Shown piece after piece: positions 31,760-37,991 of a stretch of 37,991 bases of DNA. Origin of the DNA: an uncultured Treponema sp. (GTDB lineage Bacteria; Spirochaetota; Spirochaetia; Treponematales; Treponemataceae). The position numbers were made by a program, and so were the translations under genes. The notes beneath the pieces are model-generated. The model was not told the DNA's origin and did no database searches. It worked only from the letters and a program-made list of their open reading frames with translations. The stretch is taken from the NCBI GenBank assembly GCA_934699065.1, contig CAKUWD010000005.1, positions 1 to 37,991 of the forward strand. Reading direction: 5' to 3'. Positions within the stretch are counted from its first letter, which is position 1. Every line of letters begins with the position of its first letter.

Positions 31760-32767
31760 TTATAATTTGACGACGGTGCCGCCTTTTATGAGCCGGCCAG
31801 TTATCATTTCTTTTTTAGGCTCAAAGTGTTCCGGATTTTCAATTTTATTGATTAGAGCTTCTGCCATGACGCGGCCAATAGTTTCGCCGTTCTGTTCATA
31901 GGTTGTGAGGGGTGGAATCATCATAGAGGTGAGGGCAATGCCGTCATATCCAACAATGCTGATGTCTTTGCCTGGTGTGAGCCCGCGGCTGGTAAGTTCT
32001 CTGATTCCTCCAAGCGCCGCATAATCATCCGGGTAAAAAATACAGGTCGGCGGCTCTGGCAGCGAAAGAAAAACTTCAGTTGCGGCAGAACTTGTGACAG
32101 GATCATGGTAGAGACCTTCTGCAAAGTATTCAGCGGGTACATCAATTCCGTGAGCTTTACAAACCTTATTAAAGGCTTGTATACGTTCATCAGTAACCCA
32201 TGTTTTTTCACCATGAATCATTGCGATTTTTTTATGGCCCATAGAAATTACATATTCCAGAAGTTCATTAATTCCTGCAGTATAATCACTCATAACAGCT
32301 GCATGATCAAGATCATAAAAATAATCCAGCGAAACTGTTGGAATTTCACTTTTTACAAGTCCGGTAATTCCCGATGAAGTAAAATCACATGAAAGTATAG
32401 CAAGACCATCATAATTACGGGCAAGAGCATGTGAGTAATAATCATAATTTTTTGTTGAATCGCCGCCCACGAAAGTCATTTCATAACCTTTCTGGAAAGC
32501 TACCTTTTGAATACCACTTATAATAGTAGCAAAATACTGATGTTGAAAACCTGCACCAGTTTTGTCTTCAAAAATAACGCCGATGTCATAAGTACGATTT
32601 GTACGCAGACTTCGTGCCGCAATGTTCGGGTGATACCCCATTTCCTGTGCTTTTTTCTTAATAAACTCCGTAGTTTCAATACTGATTTCCGGACTTCCCT
32701 TTAAGGCCTTACTTACAGTTGAAAAAGAGACCTTACATTCCCGAGCAATATCTTTAAGTGTTACCAT
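31760..32767 (-). CDS. LacI/GalR-family transcriptional regulator
   Basis: Sugar-responsive repressor of 335 residues. The N-terminal helix-turn-helix and hinge are typical: TLKDIARECKVSFSTVSKAL then GYHPNIAARSLRTNRT. The rest is a periplasmic-binding-like sensor (IGVIFEDKTG, YDGLAILSCDF, IAMIHGEKTWVTDERIQAF, CIFYPDDYAALGGIRELTSR, DISIVGYDGIALTSM, LTTYEQNGETIGRVMAEALI). It lies upstream of the GH94 gene on the same strand, each with its own promoter. An operator overlaps its -35, suggesting autoregulation. The -10 ends 9 nt before the ATG, so the mRNA may be leaderless. The inducer is probably cellobiose or a related sugar, judged only from the neighbour. Confidence 0.93.
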   Translation of the reverse strand: MVTLKDIARECKVSFSTVSKALKGSPEISIETTEFIKKKAQEMGYHPNIAARSLRTNRTYDIGVIFEDKTGAGFQHQYFATIISGIQKVAFQKGYEMTFVGGDSTKNYDYYSHALARNYDGLAILSCDFTSSGITGLVKSEIPTVSLDYFYDLDHAAVMSDYTAGINELLEYVISMGHKKIAMIHGEKTWVTDERIQAFNKVCKAHGIDVPAEYFAEGLYHDPVTSSAATEVFLSLPEPPTCIFYPDDYAALGGIRELTSRGLTPGKDISIVGYDGIALTSMMIPPLTTYEQNGETIGRVMAEALINKIENPEHFEPKKEMITGRLIKGGTVVKL

Positions 32768-32776
32768 ATTCCATAT

Positions 32777-32806
32777 ATTTTACACCCAATCGACAGTTTT
32801 TCGCAA
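32777..32806 (-). promoter_or_regulatory. Promoter of the lacI-family gene
   Basis: On the minus strand TTGCGA (32806-32801) and TAAAAT (32782-32777) are 18 bp apart. Nine bases then lead to the ATG at 32767. The -35 lies within the operator. Confidence 0.5.
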
Positions 32807-32816
32807 ACGTTTTCGT
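32801..32816 (-). promoter_or_regulatory. LacI-type operator at lacI -35
   Basis: The minus strand reads ACGAAAACGTTTGCGA, centred on the CG at 32808/32809, sharing AACGTTT with the GH94, cyclase and GH51 sites. Its overlap with the -35 suits negative autoregulation. Confidence 0.6.
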
Positions 32817-32842
32817 TAAAAATGTCATTTAAAATAAAAAGA

Positions 32843-32938
32843 ACGGTGGTTTCGATATGGCCTTCGGCCTACTCAACCACCGTCCTTGTAATTATCGGTG
32901 GTTGAGTGATGCGAAAGCATCGTATCGAAACCACCGAT
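32843..32938. repeat. Two family B palindromes
   Basis: The first (32843-32883) pairs ACGGTGGTTTCGA with CTCAACCACCGT and has an inner GGCC-TTC-GGCC hairpin. The second (32894-32938) pairs ATCGGTGGTTG with AACCACCGAT and has an inner GATGC/GCATC hairpin. They lie 12 nt beyond the ilvC stop. Confidence 0.85.
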
Positions 32939-32950
32939 AAATATGTTGCT

Positions 32951-34429
32951 CTACAGAAGTGGCTTCATTGCAGTCATATACTCTCTGAGTTTGCGTCCTA
33001 CAATCTCGATTGGGTGGTTGCGGATTTCTGCGTTTACTGCTACGAGTTCTGCATTGTTTACTTCGTTGTCCTTTACCTCAAGGCCCTTACCAATAACGTC
33101 TGTGTGGAGCTTTGGCATAAGGTCTTTTGCCATCATTGGAGCGGCAACGCGGCTAAAGAGGTAACATCCGTACTCAGCAGTATCAGAAATTACGCGGTTC
33201 ATTTCATAAAGACGCTTGCGGTCAATGAGGTTTGCAATAAGAGGAACTTCGTGGAGTGATTCATAGTAAGCAGATTCAGGCTTAATTCCTGCATCAACCA
33301 TAGTTTCGAATGCGAGTTCACAGCCGGCCTTTACCATAGCAACAAGAAGAATACCCTTGTCAAAGTATTCCTGCTCGCTGATTTCTTCGCTTGATTCAGC
33401 ATTCTTTTCGAATGGAAGCTTACCTGTATCTTCACGCCATGCAAGAAGATCCTTGTCACCGGCAGCCCAGTCCTGCATCATAGTAGAAGAGAACTTACCG
33501 CTGATAATATCGTCCATGTGCTTCTGATAAAGTGGAGCAAGAAGCTTTTTGATTTCTTTAGAAATTGCGTTTGCCTTAATTTTTGCTGGGTTAGAAAGGC
33601 GGTCCATCATGTTTGTAATTCCACCCCATTTGAGGGCTTCACTTACAACGTTCCAGCCGTGCATAAGGAATTTAGTTGCATATTCAGGTGAAATGCCTTC
33701 TTCAATCATCTTGTCGTAGCAAACGATTGTACCGGCCTGGAGCATACCGCAGAGAATTGTCTGCTCGCCCATAAGGTCAGATTTTACTTCTGCAACAAAT
33801 GAAGATTCAAGAACACCGGCCTTGCTTCCGCCCATACCTACAGCGAGAGCCTTAGCATAAGCCCAGCCCTTTCCTTCAGGGTCGTTTACAGGGTGAACGG
33901 CGATAAGATCCGGTACACCGAATCCACGCTGGAATTCGTGCCATACTTCTGTACCTGGTCCCTTAGGAGCGCACATTACAACAGTGATATCAGGGCGAAT
34001 CTGCATTCCCTCTTCAATCATATTGAATCCGTGGCTGTACCAGAGCGCAGAACCCTTCTTCATTTTTCCCATTATGTCGTTGATTACTTTTGAGTGCTGC
34101 TTATCCGGGGTAAGGTTTCCTACGAGGTCTGCAGTTGGAATCATTTCATCGTAGTTACCCACTTTAAATCCGTTTTCTGTAGCGTTCTTCCAAGACTGAC
34201 GTTTTTCTGCAATAGCAGCATCGCGAAGTGCGTAGCTGACGTCCAATCCTGAATCGCGAAGGCACAAGCCCTGGTTCAATCCCTGAGCACCACAGCCGAC
34301 GATTACAATTTTCTTTCCTTTAAGTGCGTTTACTCCGTCAGCAAATTCTTCCTTTGCCATAGAGCGGCAGTGACCGAGCTGAAGACGTGCCTCTCTCCAT
34401 GGAATTGAGTTAAAATAGTTGTTTCCCAT
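32951..34429 (-). CDS. ilvC: Ketol-acid reductoisomerase, long (class II) form
   Basis: Second step of branched-chain amino-acid synthesis: Mg-dependent isomerisation and NAD(P)H reduction of acetolactate or acetohydroxybutyrate. The 492-residue length matches the E. coli-type long form with a duplicated knotted domain. A Rossmann loop (IVIVGCGAQGLNQG) and typical blocks are present: ALWYSHGFNMIEEG, VMCAPKGPGTEV, EVKSDLMGEQTILCGMLQAG and ESLHEVPLIANLIDR. The ATG at 34429 has AGAGG 10 nt upstream; the TTG at 34438 is too close to that site. A promoter lies at 34467-34495 on the minus strand. No leader peptide, T-box or other ilv attenuator is visible. No other ilv genes are in the window, so it is a single gene here. 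Cytoplasmic. Confidence 0.97.
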   Translation of the reverse strand: MGNNYFNSIPWREARLQLGHCRSMAKEEFADGVNALKGKKIVIVGCGAQGLNQGLCLRDSGLDVSYALRDAAIAEKRQSWKNATENGFKVGNYDEMIPTADLVGNLTPDKQHSKVINDIMGKMKKGSALWYSHGFNMIEEGMQIRPDITVVMCAPKGPGTEVWHEFQRGFGVPDLIAVHPVNDPEGKGWAYAKALAVGMGGSKAGVLESSFVAEVKSDLMGEQTILCGMLQAGTIVCYDKMIEEGISPEYATKFLMHGWNVVSEALKWGGITNMMDRLSNPAKIKANAISKEIKKLLAPLYQKHMDDIISGKFSSTMMQDWAAGDKDLLAWREDTGKLPFEKNAESSEEISEQEYFDKGILLVAMVKAGCELAFETMVDAGIKPESAYYESLHEVPLIANLIDRKRLYEMNRVISDTAEYGCYLFSRVAAPMMAKDLMPKLHTDVIGKGLEVKDNEVNNAELVAVNAEIRNHPIEIVGRKLREYMTAMKPLL

Positions 34430-34466
34430 AATAAACAAACCTCTTTTATCTATAATTAATTTCTAT

Positions 34467-34495
34467 AGTATAGTTAAATAAGCCGATTGCGTAAA
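34467..34495 (-). promoter_or_regulatory. Promoter of ilvC
   Basis: On the minus strand TTTACG (34495-34490) and TATACT (34472-34467) are 17 bp apart. The leader to the ATG is about 30 nt and contains AGAGG. Confidence 0.55.
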
Positions 34496-34511
34496 GTACG
34501 ACAAAGCAATC
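34485..34511. repeat. Degenerate family A-like inverted repeat
   Basis: GATTGC and GCAATC arms are 15 nt apart, with GTACG at the centre. It resembles the ends of family A elements and overlaps the ilvC -35. It may be a relic or a coincidence. Confidence 0.35.
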
Positions 34512-34522
34512 TAAAGCATCTA

Positions 34523-34551
34523 TTGAGAAAATCTTCAATTAACAATATATT
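34523..34551 (+). promoter_or_regulatory. Promoter of the pallilysin-like gene, leaderless type
   Basis: TTGAGA (34523-34528) and TATATT (34546-34551) are 17 bp apart, and 8 nt separate the -10 from the ATG at 34560. No ribosome site can fit, so the mRNA is probably leaderless. Confidence 0.6.
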
Positions 34552-34559
34552 TATAGAAT

Positions 34560-36137
34560 ATGAAGTCAAAAACTGTATCGATTTTATTTGTGCTTGCTGC
34601 ATTGCTTCTCGCAGCCGCCTTTTTCCTTACACGCAGATTTGTTTCAAATAATGATAAGTCGCTTTCACGTGCAAAAATCGTTACACCAAGAGCTGCTTCT
34701 TCCGGCAGTTCAGAAAACGATTCCAAAACTTCTTCTTTTGAATCTGAAAAATATGAAACCTTTGTACCTCTTTATTCAGGCGAAACTTTAATCAGTACTT
34801 TAACAATAGATATTAATAATGATGGTTATGATGATGAAGTTATCATCGTAAGAAAAGCCGGCTCTCAGAATCTCTGGATGGTTGCGGCCCTTATTGATCC
34901 TGATTCTGGCCTTTATGAAAGGCTGGCACCTATCGAAACTGAATTTACAAGAACAAGAACTTTTTCTTACATAGGAATGGATGTTATTGGTGAACATAAA
35001 AATGCCTTGATTTACCAGGGGCTTGCCGATGACGGAAATTATGTAATGAAAATATATCTCTGTGTATCAAGCCAAGGACAGAATAAAATGGTAAATATCG
35101 GAGATTTTTCCTGCGATGGAACTGTATTTATTCAACAGACTGAGCGTTCAGAATCTTATGCGCTTGCTCTTTCTAAGGGAGAAAGCTTTTCTGTCTGGGT
35201 ATATAAATCAGATAAAACAGAGACTGCCGATGGTGGAGCTTCAGCCGATACTAAAAAGACTTCGGTTGGTCAGAATCAGATTCAGCAGGAATATAAATGG
35301 AATGCAGATTCTCAAAAGTATGAGCTTGCCCGCGAAATAAATGTTACAGCTGGTCGTCTTGCTGCTGCGGAGCTTTCCAGAATTCAGGATGGGACAGTTG
35401 GTTCTTTTGCGAACTTTCTTGACGGTTTGTGGTACAAAACCTTGAATAATGATGGAAGCATCCGTTATATGTATTTTAATTCTGCAGAAAACGAAATTAT
35501 CCAGCTTTATAATGATGTTCAGGAAGTTTATGAATGGGAAGACAGCAAACTTCGTCATAATGGAATCTATATTACAGCCATAAATGCTGATATCATGAAC
35601 CTTCACCGACGTTTTGATATCACTCTTGTAAATCTTGATGAAATCAAAATTACTTTGCGTGATGATATCAATCTTGTAATTAACGAAAATACCCGCTGGG
35701 ATGGAAATTACAAGAAAATGAGCCTGCAGACTTCTCTTGAAGAAATGTATGACAACAATGTGGAAAGTGAGTTTGCTGTAGAATTAAAGAAGGGCGACAA
35801 ATGGTCTACTCCAGATGCTCTTGTTTCCATTATTTTTACAGACTATAACTACACAGCATTAACAGAAACTCTGGAAGAGCAGGGGATTTATACATTAAGT
35901 AAGGTAGGTTCTTACAATATAATAAGCTTCCGTTCAGATTTTGCGAATTCTCTTTTTTCAGAGGCTTATTCTATATCTTTTGGAACAAAAACTATAACAG
36001 AAACTGTAAAACGTAAGACTGTAGAAAAGGTTGTTACGGATTACGATACAATAATGCTTACCCCTGTAAAGTTTACTTCTACAGATTGCTTTGCGGCAGA
36101 GGGTAAATCATATACTTTCTTGAGGGAATCAAAATGA
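34560..36137 (+). CDS. Membrane-anchored protein, putative pallilysin-related
   Basis: A 525-residue protein with an N-terminal membrane anchor (TVSILFVLAALLLAAAFFLT) and a Ser-rich linker, so the bulk is periplasmic or surface-exposed. Residues about 75-100 hold an Asp-rich, calcium-type loop (TIDINNDGYDDEVIIV) like FG-GAP repeats. The second half (about 290-410) has strand-rich repeats: GLWYKTLNNDGSIRYMYFNS, LRHNGIYITAINADIM, RFDITLVNLDEIKITLRDD. The layout recalls treponemal pallilysin-related adhesins, but I see no HExxH protease motif and could not run a comparison. It overlaps the downstream barrel gene by four bases (ATGA), so the two products are likely made together at the envelope. 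Confidence 0.7.
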   Translation: MKSKTVSILFVLAALLLAAAFFLTRRFVSNNDKSLSRAKIVTPRAASSGSSENDSKTSSFESEKYETFVPLYSGETLISTLTIDINNDGYDDEVIIVRKAGSQNLWMVAALIDPDSGLYERLAPIETEFTRTRTFSYIGMDVIGEHKNALIYQGLADDGNYVMKIYLCVSSQGQNKMVNIGDFSCDGTVFIQQTERSESYALALSKGESFSVWVYKSDKTETADGGASADTKKTSVGQNQIQQEYKWNADSQKYELAREINVTAGRLAAAELSRIQDGTVGSFANFLDGLWYKTLNNDGSIRYMYFNSAENEIIQLYNDVQEVYEWEDSKLRHNGIYITAINADIMNLHRRFDITLVNLDEIKITLRDDINLVINENTRWDGNYKKMSLQTSLEEMYDNNVESEFAVELKKGDKWSTPDALVSIIFTDYNYTALTETLEEQGIYTLSKVGSYNIISFRSDFANSLFSEAYSISFGTKTITETVKRKTVEKVVTDYDTIMLTPVKFTSTDCFAAEGKSYTFLRESK

Positions 36138-37987
36138 AAAAAATAACAGCATGTATTGCAGCGCTTTTGCTCGCTGTATTCTCTTTGTCTGCTCAGGCTA
36201 GTGCAGACCCGACAGACGCTTTTTATGAACTTGTAGAACGCTGGGAAATGATGGGTATAATCAATACCCAGCCACCATTAAGACCATATCCATTGAAGTT
36301 AATAGAAGAAATCCTCACAAATGTAATTCAAAGTGAAAATGAAAATGAGGCAGCTCTTGCAAAAGACTGTTATGCCCGCATTTATAAAAGACCATACCGA
36401 GTAAGAGTTGACGGTGTAGGAAATGTTCGTTTTGCTAAGGATAATACGGATAAGATTAATTATCAGATAATTCCGGGGTTACATATTTTTGGTGATTTTG
36501 CTTTTCCTAAATTCCTTACTGCCGGTTATAAACTTGGTGTTGTAGCTACAAATGATACTTCTTTAGATTCTGTACCCGGTGGTGTCGTTCAGCCTTATTT
36601 TTTCAAGGATGCAATCAGTGTAAAAGGTTTTGAAGCTTTCTGGGATGTAGATGCATCATTTGCCTTTAATTATGAAAACTTTTATGTTCAGGCAGGTGTA
36701 AATCACAGTTCTTTTGGTCCATTCTATAATGATAGTGCAATAATTTCTCCAAATGCAAAACATACTGCAAACTTTTCACTTTTATTTAATGGAAAGAAAG
36801 TTTCGTATACACAGGCTATGTTTGGATTAAGTGCTGCATCACCGGTTCCTTATGTGAGCCCTCTTGATCAGTTGATGTTAGCAAGTAGCGGAGCACAGCC
36901 TCAAACAACTTTATTTTCAAAAAAGTTCCTTTCGATCCATTCTTTGAACGCTCAGATTTTTAAGTGGCTTTCAGCTTCATTTTATGAGACGGTAATTTAT
37001 GGAGATCGTTTTGAACCTGCTTATATGATTCCGGTTCCTTATATGATTACCCAGGGACTTTTGGGCTTTGATGATAATATTTTTATGGGAGTCAATTTTT
37101 CTGTTCGTCCTGTAAAAAATCTTGAATGGTCAAATGATTTTTATATTGATGATATTGAACTTTCTCAGCTTTTGAAGCTTAATTTTGATACAAAACTGCG
37201 CGGAACATTCCAGTCTTCTATTAAGTATGTTTTTTCAGATATTTCATGGCTTGATATGCTGAGAATTAATTACACAATGGTAACGCCATATATGTATGCT
37301 CACTGTCAGAAAATTACGAATCCGGTTACTGGTGCTGTAACAGTAGCTCCTTTAACTGCAATAAATTATCAGGAATACACAACAGCAGGAGAGCCTCTTG
37401 GACTTGGCCTTTCTCCAAATACAGAGCAGGTTTCATTATCACTTTCTGTTACACCTGTAAAATGGGTAAAAGTTACAGGACGAGGTTCTTATTCAAGACA
37501 TGGTAATGTAAATGAATCATTGTCTCCAATAGAAATGATAGAGTATTTAAATGCGCCGGCAGGCTATTTTACAACAGATGGTACAATACATAATCATCAG
37601 AATTATTTTAGATTGGGTAATCCATTATATGATTCTTATGTTCCATCTGCATGGGAAACTTTTGGATTTGTATCGCAGGATACTCTTATGCATACATTTA
37701 AAGCTGGTGCAGATATTGATTTTGTTACACCTGATACAAAATTCGGTCGTCTTTCGCTTTCTGTAGGTTATACATTTGAGTATATAATTAATTATGGTGT
37801 TGATAAGCCGATTTTTAATGGTAACGGAGGAAAATATAATTTTTCTACAGAGTTAAGTGAAGAGCAGTTGCTCAAAGAAGTTGAAAAGGCAATGCTTGAC
37901 GTTCAGCAGGCTCTTGCTGACTGGAGAGCAAATCTTACAAACCGAACTAATCATTACATAACTGTTACCCTTAAATACGAGTGGTGA
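36134..37987 (+). CDS. Outer-membrane beta-barrel protein (Wzi-like or unknown family)
   Basis: A 617-residue exported protein with a clear signal peptide (MKKITACIAALLLAVFSLSA, cleavage near AQA-S). Residues about 25-60 form a helical segment (AFYELVERWEMMGIINTQPP) like the N terminus of Wzi-type barrel proteins. The rest alternates polar and aromatic residues as in amphipathic strands (SFYETVIYGDRFEPAY, FSVRPVKNLEWSNDFYIDD, KVTGRGSYSRHG). The last strand ends YITVTLKYEW, the aromatic signature used for outer-membrane insertion. The gene is complete and its ATG overlaps the preceding stop (ATGA), so it is translated with the anchored protein. Function unknown; a capsule- or glycan-binding barrel is one option, a treponemal adhesin or porin another. 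Confidence 0.8.
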   Translation: MKKITACIAALLLAVFSLSAQASADPTDAFYELVERWEMMGIINTQPPLRPYPLKLIEEILTNVIQSENENEAALAKDCYARIYKRPYRVRVDGVGNVRFAKDNTDKINYQIIPGLHIFGDFAFPKFLTAGYKLGVVATNDTSLDSVPGGVVQPYFFKDAISVKGFEAFWDVDASFAFNYENFYVQAGVNHSSFGPFYNDSAIISPNAKHTANFSLLFNGKKVSYTQAMFGLSAASPVPYVSPLDQLMLASSGAQPQTTLFSKKFLSIHSLNAQIFKWLSASFYETVIYGDRFEPAYMIPVPYMITQGLLGFDDNIFMGVNFSVRPVKNLEWSNDFYIDDIELSQLLKLNFDTKLRGTFQSSIKYVFSDISWLDMLRINYTMVTPYMYAHCQKITNPVTGAVTVAPLTAINYQEYTTAGEPLGLGLSPNTEQVSLSLSVTPVKWVKVTGRGSYSRHGNVNESLSPIEMIEYLNAPAGYFTTDGTIHNHQNYFRLGNPLYDSYVPSAWETFGFVSQDTLMHTFKAGADIDFVTPDTKFGRLSLSVGYTFEYIINYGVDKPIFNGNGGKYNFSTELSEEQLLKEVEKAMLDVQQALADWRANLTNRTNHYITVTLKYEW

Positions 37988-37991
37988 CATA

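Noticed and set aside
34430..34559. Riboswitch, T-box or leader peptide before ilvC
   Set aside because: The minus-strand leader is only about 30 nt and has no branched-chain codon run, T-box sequence or terminator.
34560..36137. Zinc metalloprotease (true pallilysin)
   Set aside because: No HExxH motif is visible in the translation, so protease activity is not supported; only a general resemblance is claimed.

Overview
The window looks like part of a gut or rumen Treponema (spirochaete) chromosome. I infer this from the AT-rich sequence, spirochaete-type lipoproteins, a large acidic TPR protein, a putative pallilysin-like protein, an outer-membrane barrel gene, and plant-glycan enzymes with no export signals. 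I cannot name the species from sequence alone. No tRNA, rRNA, CRISPR array, integrase or transposase was seen.

Layout. 1-5708: 5' part of uvrC (minus), divergent from an exported LamG/FN3 protein and a TPR protein. 5705-8484: M24 aminopeptidase and murJ (minus, coupled). 8717-15010: tight four-gene operon of membrane class III nucleotide cyclase, membrane coiled-coil protein, helical protein and orphan peptide-binding protein. 15020-18231: GH51 arabinofuranosidase, small Cys-rich protein and GH27 glycosidase (minus). 18367-21542: ComFB-domain protein (minus), then clpP, a UPF0158-acetyltransferase fusion and a DbpA-type RNA-binding protein (plus). 21631-25653: MBL hydrolase, phosphoesterase, lipoprotein and Na/Pi cotransporter. 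25842-28830: clostripain-family lipoprotein protease and a small OB-fold-like lipoprotein. 29092-32767: GH94 cellobiose phosphorylase split by one stop codon, and its LacI-family regulator. 32951-34429: ilvC. 34560-37987: membrane-anchored pallilysin-like protein overlapping an outer-membrane barrel gene.

How the parts work together. GH51, GH27 and GH94 lack signal peptides, so imported oligosaccharides would be trimmed and phosphorolysed in the cytoplasm. Operators with an AACGTTT core lie just downstream of the promoters of GH51, GH94 and the cyclase operon, and over the lacI -35. The GH94 and cyclase sites agree at 15 of 16 bases, suggesting sugar-responsive control of cyclic-nucleotide signalling.

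The strongest surprises are: (1) an 11-G tract between the -35 and -10 of the clostripain gene, a probable phase-variation switch; (2) the shared LacI-type operators; (3) several genes whose -10 box ends 6-9 nt before the ATG, implying leaderless mRNAs; (4) four families of palindromic repeats, three of them packed against stop codons and one placed in two 5' leaders; (5) the nonsense codon in GH94. Intergenic gaps are all under 300 bases and are described through their repeats, promoters and operators.
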